Below, one piece after another: positions 17,042 through 27,500 of a stretch of DNA of 33,314 bases. This DNA is from CAYFZO01 sp964347615 (GTDB lineage Bacteria > Pseudomonadota > Gammaproteobacteria > Poriferisulfidales > Oxydemutatoraceae). The DNA lies in the NCBI GenBank assembly GCA_964347615.1, contig CAYFZO010000021.1, forward strand, positions 1 to 33,314, read 5' to 3'. A program made the position numbers and the translations under genes. Under the pieces are notes generated by a model. It ran no database searches. It was given only the letters and a program-made list of their open reading frames with translations, and was not told the origin of the DNA. Every line of letters starts with the position of its first letter. The stretch's first letter is position 1.

Positions 17042-17123
17042 AATAAAGCGCCGCCGAACGATTCACCGCCCGCCGGCGCACGACGAGCGCCCCGGCGGCC
17101 GCCCGCGCGACCAACGCAAGCGA

Positions 17124-19873
<2,750 letters not shown>

Positions 19874-19877
<4 letters not shown>

Positions 19878-20584
19878 GCCGAGCCTTCATCCCAAACTTT
19901 GTACGGCAGATAGCGGGGTTCCTTGACGGTTCTCCCGGCGGTCTCCGCTCGCTTGTCGGCAGCCTCGGCGTAACCCAGCAGCTTGACAAAGGCGTCGTGG
20001 TGAATCGTCGCCCTTGTCAGCCGGAGCTCCTGCTTCATGCACCCCGGCACGGTCAACAGATAGCGCAGGATTCTGGTGGTCGCCGGATCTTTCGATTTAC
20101 CCGTAATCAGGCGATGCAAGGTCGCGTAGTTGAGGTTGAACGCCTTCGACAGCGTGTTCAAGGACAAGCCGGTTTCGCGGCGCAGCGCGTTGAACTCGGC
20201 GACGACGTCGAAATCGCAATGCCAAATCAACTCGAAGATGAAGCACGAAGGCCCTCGCGTGCCGACGGCGCCGAGCAGGATGATCTCGTTGGTCTCGTCC
20301 TCGGGAATCCGCCGCTGCCGGCAGTAATCCCGATACGCCGGATTCTCTCTCGACGGGATGCGGTCGACGAACGAGAGGAACAGCGCGTCGGATTCGTGTA
20401 CCTTTCGGCTGCACGGCAGGTCCACCCCCAGCGCCAGCGGCGCCGCGGAGTCGAGATACGCCGAGTCGTAGGTGAACCGGTACGACTTGCGCTCCTTGAG
20501 GTACTCGAGCAGACCGACGTAAATCCGCTGCTTCCTCACCTCGGCGTAGACCTTAAGCCTTGCGTCTTCGACCTTATATCGCAT
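19874..20584 (-). CDS. HipS-like domain fused to a helix-turn-helix: putative antitoxin of a HipA-family module
   Basis: The protein has 236 residues. Residues about 10-118 resemble the HipA N-terminal subdomain (VGLLEYLKERKSYRFTYD, RIPSRENPAYRDYC, LGAVGTRGPSCFIFE). In three-gene HipBST systems this subdomain is the separate protein HipS, which inhibits the kinase. Residues about 128-178 look like an XRE/HipB-type helix-turn-helix (FNALRRETGLSLNTLSKAF, then a recognition-like helix YATLHRLITGKS). The last 55 residues are unassigned. So the two antitoxin functions, HipS and HipB, appear to be joined in one chain. The start overlaps the kinase gene by 11 bp, implying translational coupling, with the antitoxin-like gene second, the reverse of hipBA. 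Its stop overlaps the valS stop. Confidence 0.72.
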
Positions 20585-21482
20585 CCTTCAGCTCCGCTTT
20601 CATCTCTTCGTACCTTTCGGCGACCAGTCTTCGAAGCGCGTTCTTCATCGACGCGGAACAAAAGCTTCCCTCGATCAACGCCTCTACGTTGTCCAACTTG
20701 ACGCTTCGCACGAACGCATGCACCTCGTCTTCATGACCCAGACGCCTGAACTCCGCGACGTAATCCTTCGCGGTCGGCTCCTCGGAACGAGCGGTGAAAA
20801 TCTTCCCTTTGGGTGAAAAACGGCTTCTGAGGACGGCGCCCGACTCAAGCCCCAACGCCGACGGGTTGTCGTAAATCGGCGCCAGCGATTTGCCGCCCGG
20901 CGAGACGATGAACGCAAGGTTCCTGCCGTGGCGGTCGTGGTTGCCGACCAGGGCGTCGAACAAGCAGGCGCGGATGAACGTCTTAAGGTCTCGGAACGTC
21001 TGCGTTTCGTCGCGTATCAGCTCGCAAAGCCTCTCGCAGTTGTAGTCCCCGGCCGCGACGTATTGATAAACGTGTTCCAGATTCGAATGCTTTCCGCCCA
21101 TGAAGTTCCTGCTGACGAACACCGGCTCGTCGCCGATACGCAATAAATAAAAATCAGGCACAGGCAGCTTCAACGCGCGTGCAATCCGGTTGCAAAGGTA
21201 CTCGACCGTCGTCAATTCAGGATACGCCTCGCCTTTGAATTTCAGGATGTAAGAACGCCGGTTCAAGATCGCGGAATACTTCTTGAACTTGCCTTGAAAG
21301 AAGCTGCTGGACCAGCGCTCGCTCGACAACGCGTCGCCGGAATCGGGAGCGCTTTCCCGGCTTAGGCCTTCAAAGTCCATGACCGCGGGCAGACGGAACC
21401 ACTCGACGAAACAGGTCTCGTGAAGCCCGTATCGAACAGGCCACTTGAGCGGCATCAGACATTTGTAACAGCGCGTCTCCAC
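20574..21482 (-). CDS. HipA/HipT-family Ser/Thr kinase, putative toxin
   Basis: The protein has 302 residues. It is a short HipA-type kinase without the HipA N-terminal subdomain, as in HipT. The N terminus has a Cys/His knuckle (CYKC at 5-8, HETC at 21-24) that may bind zinc. A glycine-poor loop SSSFFQGKFKKYSA (58-71) sits where HipA has its autophosphorylated Ser loop. The ATP Lys is in YILKFK (81), the catalytic loop is GNHDRHGRN with Asp183 and Asn188, and the metal Asp is in APIYDN (205). HipA and HipT phosphorylate aminoacyl-tRNA synthetases (GltX, TrpS). The target here is unknown; it need not be the neighbouring ValS. Start is GTG (21480-21482) behind a strong purine-rich site (AGGGGGAAG). 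Confidence 0.82.
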   Translation of the reverse strand: METRCYKCLMPLKWPVRYGLHETCFVEWFRLPAVMDFEGLSRESAPDSGDALSSERWSSSFFQGKFKKYSAILNRRSYILKFKGEAYPELTTVEYLCNRIARALKLPVPDFYLLRIGDEPVFVSRNFMGGKHSNLEHVYQYVAAGDYNCERLCELIRDETQTFRDLKTFIRACLFDALVGNHDRHGRNLAFIVSPGGKSLAPIYDNPSALGLESGAVLRSRFSPKGKIFTARSEEPTAKDYVAEFRRLGHEDEVHAFVRSVKLDNVEALIEGSFCSASMKNALRRLVAERYEEMKAELKDAI

Positions 21483-21484
21483 TG

Positions 21485-21561
21485 CTTCCCCCTGGTACTT
21501 CCCCCTGTGGAAAAACCGGTAATTCTCTAGTTAATATACAGAAATACTCTTATTAAAACAA
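21485..21561 (-). promoter_or_regulatory. Candidate promoter and operator of the HipA-family module
   Basis: On the minus strand TTGTTT (21556-21561) and TATATT (21533-21538) lie 17 bp apart, a sigma-70-like layout, about 50 bp before the GTG start. The inverted repeat TTAATA/TATTAA (21531-21536 and 21551-21556) spans the spacer and touches both boxes, where a HipB-like repressor could act. A direct repeat AGGGGGAAG (21485-21493 and 21498-21506) lies just before the start; the nearer copy is probably the ribosome binding site. Confidence 0.4.
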
Positions 21562-21964
21562 TATATGTGTATACTATTTCTATCTTGAAGCCACTGCCAA
21601 AGGCTTTATTCCTGCGAGGGCGCTTGTCTCCCCCGAGTCGACGTAGATTCCTCCTCCTCGGCCATCCTCACCCCCTTGCCCAGACCCGCCTCTCGGTCGC
21701 CTCTCGATCAAAGCAGTTCCAAAACCTCATCAGAGACGTGAATCGGTGCAAACTTCATGCCGCCCGCGACACGTGCTTTGAACCTCAGGTCAATGCCACC
21801 CGACACGCTGCGGGTGGCAGCACGAGAGCAGTTGCTTACTCTTCAGCAACCAGCGGTTTCGTCAAACGGTTCAGCTTTTATGCCAAACCTTTCAACCTCT
21901 ATGGAGTATTTGATGATTTTTAGATTTCTATTCAGGCAATCTTCGTGCTTTTGCGTTTCCTAGA
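21562..21964. other. Intergenic stretch with no gene I can support
   Basis: This stretch is left of the IS256-type element and AT-richer than most of the window in parts. On the minus strand a frame is open from 21959 to 21708 except for one TGA at 21843-21845. It has no standard start codon before the TGA, so I do not call it a gene. A perfect 8-bp hairpin (GCCACCCG/CGGGTGGC, 21795-21818) lies within it, without a T-run. The ten codons next to 21964 may be the displaced tail of the small membrane gene at 22448-22699. Confidence 0.5.
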
Positions 21965-22504
21965 GAGAATGTAACGGAATCTGTGTAAACCATCTATCAT
22001 TAACCCTTAACCTACTGGAGGTAGATAGGCGTCATGGACAAAAAAGCACTGGAAGCTTTTGCGATTGAGTTCACCAAAGGCATCAAACCGAGAAAGACCT
22101 CAACGAGTTCAGCCAAACGCTGGCAAAAGTGACTATCGAGGCGGCGCTCAACGCCGAATTGGATGAACACTTGGGCTATTCCCGCTACGAGCAGTCCGAA
22201 AACTCCAACAGCCGCAACGGTTCGACGTCGAAGACGCTGAAAACCGACGAAAGCCAAATCAAGATCGACACTCCTCGGGATCGGGACGGCAGTTTCGAGC
22301 CGCGGCTGGTGAAGAACCAGACCCGTTTTCACGGGGTCGGCGACAAGATGCCGTGCCTGTATGCCGAGGGCATGAGCACTCGGGAAATCAGCCGGACTTT
22401 CAAGGAACTTTACGGGGCCGACGTTTCCCCGGCCTTGGTCTCGAAAATCACGGATTCGGTGATTGATCTTTAATTGACGGATACACAGAATTTTTTACAC
22501 TCTC
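21965..22504 (+). mobile_element. Internally deleted IS256-family element with both ends
   Basis: Imperfect terminal inverted repeats bound the element: GAGAATGTAACGGAATCTGTG at 21965 and, on the other strand from 22504, GAGAGTGTAAAAAATTCTGTG. These resemble known IS256-family ends. At 540 bp it is less than half the usual length (about 1.3 kb) because the transposase C-terminal part is gone. I see no clear target-site duplication in the flanking 8-9 bp. It may be mobilisable in trans by a full copy elsewhere in the genome. Confidence 0.75.
22034..22473 (+). pseudogene. IS256-family transposase fragment, frameshifted and truncated
   Basis: A GGAGG site precedes the ATG at 22034. The first frame (MDKKALEAFAIEFTKGIK) breaks near 22090; the family sequence continues in another frame as DLNEFSQTLAKVTIEAALNA, ELDEHLGYSRYEQS and so on to LVSKITDSVI, then stops at 22473. 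This covers only the N-terminal third or so (DNA-binding region) of a transposase of about 400 residues. The DDE catalytic domain is missing, so it cannot transpose itself. Confidence 0.85.
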
Positions 22505-22699
22505 AAAGAACTTGGTCCAACCCTCAACCCACGGCTCCTTTTTCTCCCTCTCTGCTCTCTCCTCCGCCTGTTCAATCCAGACTGAAGCGAAAAGGAGCAC
22601 GGCGCCAATCACTGACAAAACGTTCATCTCTACTCCGTCTATCCAGCTCAAGGCAAGCAGGAGCGCCCCACCCCACAAAAGACAAGTTTTCCTTTTCAT
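22448..22699 (-). CDS. Small two-helix membrane protein, tail replaced by IS256-type sequence
   Basis: The frame has 83 codons. Two hydrophobic segments (about 5-20 and 27-43) are followed by a charged stretch and the motif WVEGWTKFF (57-65). Codon 65 ends exactly at 22505, the edge of the IS256-type element, so the last 18 residues come from the element. If the element is removed, the frame continues at 21964 as SRKRKSTKIA and stops, giving 75 residues, almost the length (74) and tail type of the paralogue at 22813-23037. So this is probably a formerly intact gene split by the insertion. The function is unknown. Its AT-rich DNA differs from the GC-rich neighbours. Confidence 0.6.
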   Translation of the reverse strand: MKRKTCLLWGGALLLALSWIDGVEMNVLSVIGAVLLFASVWIEQAEERAEREKKEPWVEGWTKFFESVKNSVYPSIKDQSPNP

Positions 22700-22733
22700 T
22701 CTTTAGTATCTCATTGGATTTTAATTTCTAAAA

Positions 22734-22787
22734 CTCTCGGCGCCTTGCAACTTCCCGCTGGTGCTTACAGCGTCAAGGCGCCAAGAG
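22734..22787 (-). terminator. Long hairpin between the small membrane genes, likely terminator
   Basis: A 14-bp stem (22734-22747 with 22774-22787, core TTGGCGCCTTG, one G-U pair) carries an inner 5-bp stem (CGCTG/CAGCG). Read on the minus strand it is followed by TTTT. It lies 25 bp after the stop of the gene at 22813-23037, so it could end that transcript; it could also be a repeat-type palindrome. Confidence 0.5.
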
Positions 22788-22812
22788 ATTGGTATTGTTT
22801 ACTTTGTCTCGT

Positions 22813-23037
22813 TCAACTCTTGTGCTGTTCGTTCTTCTCTCTTAAAAACTTGCTCCACCCGTCCGTCCATTGCTTGCGCTTAATTTCCTCCTCAGTGAGA
22901 GCTTCTGGAGGACGTACCGCAAAGAACAAGAACAAGACAAGGGAAAGCAACGCCCAAACAAAATACCAGCCGTTCGCCTCTAACACGCCCGTTATGAACA
23001 GATACAGCGCTACAGTTATGAACGCACCTTTTATCAT
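22813..23037 (-). CDS. Small two-helix membrane protein, paralogue of the 22448-22699 gene
   Basis: The protein has 74 residues. Two hydrophobic helices (about 4-22 and 24-42) are followed by a Glu/Lys-rich stretch and the motif WTDGWSKFL, then a short polar tail. The same plan and the motif W-x-x-G-W-x-K-F occur in the gene at 22448-22699, while the helices themselves have diverged, so the cytoplasmic motif is probably the functional part. Its ATG overlaps the stop of the preceding small gene (ATGA, 23034-23037), implying coupled translation. I do not recognise the family. Two-helix small proteins with a conserved tail can be holin-, toxin- or regulator-like; nothing here decides between these. 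Confidence 0.6.
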   Translation of the reverse strand: MIKGAFITVALYLFITGVLEANGWYFVWALLSLVLFLFFAVRPPEALTEEEIKRKQWTDGWSKFLREKNEQHKS

Positions 23038-23201
23038 TGTCTATCCAGATCGTCTTGTCTGATTTTCTTAACTACTTCATTAACTCGTTTCTCAAGACTT
23101 TTCGTAAACTCGTTCATCGCTTCTGCAATTTCGTTAATGTCCTTTTTCCATTCCCACATAGCCTTGACAAAATAAATGTAGTACACGAGAAAGACAAGCA
23201 C
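23034..23201 (-). CDS. Small single-helix membrane protein with a charged helical tail
   Basis: The protein has 55 residues from the first standard start (GTG, 23199-23201). The frame is open without a stop back to 23240, so the N terminus is uncertain. It has one hydrophobic segment (VLVFLVYYIYFV) and then a Lys/Glu-rich tail likely to form an amphipathic helix or coiled coil (DINEIAEAMNEFTKSLEKRV). The TGA overlaps the next ATG by the ATGA arrangement. I do not recognise it. It sits directly in the +1 frame of the methyltransferase-like remnant upstream, so part of the N-terminal coding sequence might belong to that remnant. Confidence 0.45.
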   Translation of the reverse strand: MLVFLVYYIYFVKAMWEWKKDINEIAEAMNEFTKSLEKRVNEVVKKIRQDDLDRQ

Positions 23202-23223
23202 AAAGACACAGAAAACACTGAAC

Positions 23224-23304
23224 TCATTGCATTTTTTCGTTCACTATGTCTTCGATAAAGCCGAGCAATTTGCGCTTATACCCTAAATACCGTCTGTTCT
23301 GCAA
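23224..23304 (-). pseudogene. Possible N-terminal remnant of an adenine DNA methyltransferase
   Basis: The 26-codon segment reads LQNRRYLGYKRKLLGFIE and so on, then stops at 23224. The pattern RYLGxKxKLLxFI is how many D12-class adenine methyltransferases begin. Skipping one A in the run of six A (minus strand, just before 23227) would continue the frame as KCNEFSVFC, also plausible for such enzymes, before membrane-type sequence takes over. No catalytic motif (DPPY) is present. Best read as a broken end of a gene, kept at low confidence. Confidence 0.35.
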
Positions 23305-23476
23305 CTGAAACGTCCCGGGCCTAGCCTCGCTTCCTGGATAAAAGCACGTTTTATGTGTCTTCTTTATTATGATCTCTGCCAGCTGATTACGGCGAAAAAA
23401 GATGAATTGCCGCCCCGAACGGTCGCCTCGCTCCGCCGAGCGGCGGCGTCTCAGGGCTTCTGCCTCAACCCCGGCC

Positions 23477-24499
23477 CTAATCCGAAAAGCCGCCGACGTT
23501 GAGCAGCTTGCGGTAGCGTGCTTCAAGCAGTTCCTCGGTCTCCATCGCCCGCAGGTTCCCGAGCGCCGCCGCCAAAGCGTTCCTCAGCGAGGAACACAGC
23601 TTCGGAAAATCGCGGTGGGCGCCGCCCAGAGGTTCGGCGACGACTTCGTCTATCAAGCCGAGCCGCTTGAGCCGCCCGGAAGTGATGTTGAGCGCAGTCG
23701 CGGCGGTTTCGGCCTTGTCCGCGTTCTTCCACAGGATCGCGGCGCACCCTTCGGGGGAGATCACCGAATAAGTACTGTATTGCAGCATCATCAGGCGATC
23801 GGAGACGCCGATGGCAAGCGCCCCGCCCGAACCGCCCTCGCCGATGATGACGCTGATGATCGGCGTCCTCAGCTGCGACATGACCTTCAGGTTCTCGGCA
23901 ATCGCCTCGCTTTGTCCGCGCTTCTCGGCGTCCACGCCCGGGTAGGCGCCCGGCGTGTCGATGAACGTCAGCAACGGCAGGCGAAAGCGCTCGGCCATCC
24001 TGAACAAGCGCCGCGCCTTGCGGTAGCCCTCGGGTTTCGGCATCCCGAAGTTGCGCCTGATCTTCTCTTCGGTGTCCCGTCCCTTCTGATGCCCGACGAC
24101 CGCGACCGGCGTACCGTTGAAACGCGCGATGCCGATGACGATCGCGGGGTCGTCGGCGAACTGACGGTCGCCGTGCAGCTCCTCAAAGTCGGTGAACAGC
24201 GCCTCGACGTAATCGAGGGTGTAGGGGCGGTTCGGGTGGCGCGCCAGTTGCGCTATCTGCCACGGGGTCAGGTTGGAATAGACGTTTTCCTTGAGCTTGT
24301 TGCACTTGTTCTCCAGATTACGGATCTCGTCGTCCAGATTGAGCATCCCCGCGCCGGCGGTAGCGCCGTCGCCCGACATCCGGCGCAACTCGGACAGCTT
24401 GGTCTCGAGTTCGGCAATCGGACGCTCGAACTCGAGGTGGTCGAGCGCGTTGTTGGTCGCCCTCGCGGACCCGTTCCCGCCTTCGTTGCCTTCAGCCAT
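23477..24499 (-). CDS. accA: Acetyl-CoA carboxylase carboxyltransferase subunit alpha
   Basis: The protein has 340 residues. With AccD (not in the window) it forms the carboxyltransferase that makes malonyl-CoA, the first step of fatty acid synthesis. Family motifs include AQLARHPNRPYTLDYV, GHQKGRDTEEKIRRNFGM, FIDTPGAYPGVDAEKRGQ, IGEGGSGGALAIG and SVISPEGCAAILWK. The N-terminal 20 residues are Gly/Asn/Ala-rich and longer than in E. coli (319 residues). It lies 68 bp after dnaE in the rnhB-dnaE-accA order known from E. coli. Confidence 0.97.
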   Translation of the reverse strand: MAEGNEGGNGSARATNNALDHLEFERPIAELETKLSELRRMSGDGATAGAGMLNLDDEIRNLENKCNKLKENVYSNLTPWQIAQLARHPNRPYTLDYVEALFTDFEELHGDRQFADDPAIVIGIARFNGTPVAVVGHQKGRDTEEKIRRNFGMPKPEGYRKARRLFRMAERFRLPLLTFIDTPGAYPGVDAEKRGQSEAIAENLKVMSQLRTPIISVIIGEGGSGGALAIGVSDRLMMLQYSTYSVISPEGCAAILWKNADKAETAATALNITSGRLKRLGLIDEVVAEPLGGAHRDFPKLCSSLRNALAAALGNLRAMETEELLEARYRKLLNVGGFSD

Positions 24500-24567
24500 G
24501 GGCGGATTCTACCTTACCCGCGTGCCGCCAAGCGGTGCGAGCCGCGTCAGATACGTCGGCGGCGCTT

Positions 24568-27500
24568 TCAGTAAATCAGGCGTACGTCCTCTATTCCGTC
24601 GAGACGTTTGATGTGCCGGAACAGCTGGTCGCAAGGCTTGACCCGCCAGTTCTCCCCGAACCTCACCTGCGTCGAAGCGTCGGTTTTCTTGACGTGCACC
24701 TGCACCGGACACTTGCCGCCGGCGACGAACGGCTCGAGCGAGGTCTTGAGCGCGTCCGAGAATCCGGACGAGAGCGCCGACGCGTCGACGTCGATCGCCA
24801 GCGATTTTGCGAACCTGATCCGCGCTTCCTCGAACGTGATGATCCATTTCGCGTACCAGCGGCTAAGCTCGCGCACCTGGTCGAAAATCTTCTTGCCCGC
24901 GACCACCACCACGCCTTCCTCCGACAACAAATCGCCGTAGGTCTGATAGTCGTGGTCGAACAGACTGAACACGAGGCGGTGTCTGCCGTCGTCGAGCGTG
25001 AACGACGCGCCGCGTACGCCTTGCCGCCAGCGCTTGGTCTCGGTGATGACGCCGGCGAACTGGTGGGTCGGCGCCTTGTCGCGCTGACCCTTGAAAGCCG
25101 GGATCCCGACCTCGTCGCTCAAGCGGTACTTGACCATCCGCTTGAGTTCCGGCGCAAGCCGGACCGCGGGATGGTCGCTCAAGTAAAAACCGAGTATCAC
25201 TTTCTCCCGACGCATCAGCTCGGTGCGCGAAATTCTCTCGCCCGAGGACGGCGGAACTTCGGGTGCCTCGATTGCCCCGTCGCCGCCGGTGCCTTCGCCG
25301 AACAGGCTGTCCTGCCCGGAGAGGACGTCGCGCGCACGGGCTTCGGCGCGATTGTAGACGGCGTCGAGACTCCGGTGCATCTCGGCGCGCGTCTGCGCGA
25401 ACGCGTCGAGCGCGCCGGCGTAAAGCAGCGGTTCGATGAGGTTCTTCCTGACCTTGTGCGGAATGCAGCGCAAGCAAAAGTCCATCAGCGACTCGTACCG
25501 GCCGCGTTCATCGCGCTCCTGCAGAATCACCTGCGCAACGCCTTTACCGACGGTGCGAATCGCGCTCAACCCGTAGAGTATGGTCTTGTCGTCGAGCACC
25601 GTGAAGCCGCTTTGCGAATGATTGACGTCGGGCGGCTTGACTTCCAACCCCATCGAGCGGCATTCATAGACGAGCTCGACCAGCTTGTCGGTGTTGTTCA
25701 TATCGACGCTCAGCGCCGCGGCCATGAACGCCGCCGGGTAATGATGCTTGAACCACGCGGTGTGGTAGGCGACCAGCGCGTAAGCCGCCGAGTGGGACTT
25801 GTTGAACCCGTAGCCCGCGAACTTCTCGATCAGATCGAAGATGCGCACCGCGACCTGGTGCTTGACGCCGCGCTCGACCGCGCCGGCGATGAAGTCGTTT
25901 TTCTGCTTGGCCATCTCCTCGGGCAGTTTCTTTCCCATCGCCCGGCGCAGGATGTCGGCGCCGCCGAGCGTGTAACCCGACAGTTCGCGCGCAATCTGCA
26001 TCACCTGTTCCTGGTAGAGGATCACGCCGTGGGTCGGGTGCAGTATCGGTTCGAGGCTGGGGTGGGGATATTCGACCGTCGCGCCGTGCTTGCATTTGAT
26101 GTAGTACTCGACCATGCCCGATTGCAGGGGACCCGGACGGTAGAGCGCGAGCAAGGCGACAATCTCCTCGAACCGGTCGGGCTTCAGGTTTCTGATCAAG
26201 CTGCGCATGCCTTCCGATTCGAGCTGGAACAGTGCCGTGGTCGAGCCGGTCTGCAGGAAGCGATAGACTCCGTCGTCGTCAAGCGGGATATCCTCGAACG
26301 CTATCTCCTTGCCCGCGTATTCCTTGATGATCCCGACCACGCGCTGCAGCAGGGTCAAGGTCTTGAGACCGAGAAAATCGAATTTGACGAGACCGATCGA
26401 CTCGAGATCCTTCATGTCGAAGTGAGTGATGACGGTCGGCTCCTTGTGCTTGCGATACAAGGCGGTGTATTCGGTCAGCGCCTTCGGTGAGATGATCACC
26501 CCGCCGGCGTGGGTGCCGGGGTCGCGCACCAGGCCTTCGAGACGCCGGCCGATGCTGATGATCTCCTTGGCTTGCTCGTCGGTCTGACTCAGCAGCTTGA
26601 GTTCCGGCGATTTCCTCAACGCCGCGTCGAGCGTGATGTTGAGCTCGTTGGGTATCATCTTGGCGAGCTGATCGACGTAGCCGTACGGATGGCCGAGCAC
26701 GCGCCCGACGTCGCGCACCACCAAGCGCGCGGCAAGCCTGCCGAACGTGATGATCTGACAGACCTTGTCGCGCCCGTAGCGGTCGGCGACGTACTCGATC
26801 ACCCGGTCCCGGTTCTCCATGCAGAAATCGACGTCGAAGTCGGGCGGGGAGATCCTCTCGGGGTTCAGGAAGCGCTCGAACAGCAGGCCGTGCTTGATCG
26901 GGTCGATCTCGGTGATGCCGAGCGCGTAAGCCGCCAACGAACCCGCGCCCGAACCGCGCCCGGGGCCGACCGGGATGCCCTGCTCCTTCGCCCAGCGCAC
27001 GAAATCGGCAACGATCAGGAAATAGCCAGCGTATTTCATGTCCAGGATAATCTTGAGCTCGAACTCGAGGCGTTGCTTGTAGGCTTCGGCGCTTGCGAAC
27101 GCTTCGTCGCCGATGCGCCGCTTCAGCCCTTCGGTCGCTTGCTCGGTCAGGTACTGCTGCTCGCCGACGTCCGCAGGCAATTCAAAGTCCGGCAACAGCA
27201 CGCCGCCCTGCTCGATCGACACGGTGCAGCGCTTGGCGATTTCCGCGGCGTTCTCGATCGCCTCGGGCGCCTGGGCGAACAGCGCCTGCATCTCGGCGGC
27301 GCTCTTGAAATACTGCCGGCGGCTGTGGCGGCGACGGCGCGCGGCGTCCTTCAGCGTGTAGCCGCCCTGGGCGATGCACACCCGCACTTCGTGCGCGTCG
27401 AAATCCCGTTCGTTCAGAAAGCAGACGTCGTTGGTTGCGACCAGCGGCAGTCGCTCGCGCGCCGCGAGCGACAACGTACGCTGGAAATGGACGTCCTCGC

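Noticed and set aside
21567..21923. Plus-strand frame of 118 codons left of the IS256-type element
   Set aside because: No ribosome binding site, no recognisable pattern, and Ser/Arg-rich composition typical of chance frames.
21956..22513. Target-site duplication of the IS256-type element
   Set aside because: The 9 bp on each side (TTTCCTAGA and AAAGAACTT) do not match.
22474..23258. Plus-strand frames over the small membrane genes
   Set aside because: They are Ser/Phe/Leu-rich complements of the minus-strand genes, which have overlaps, paralogy and membrane helices to support them.
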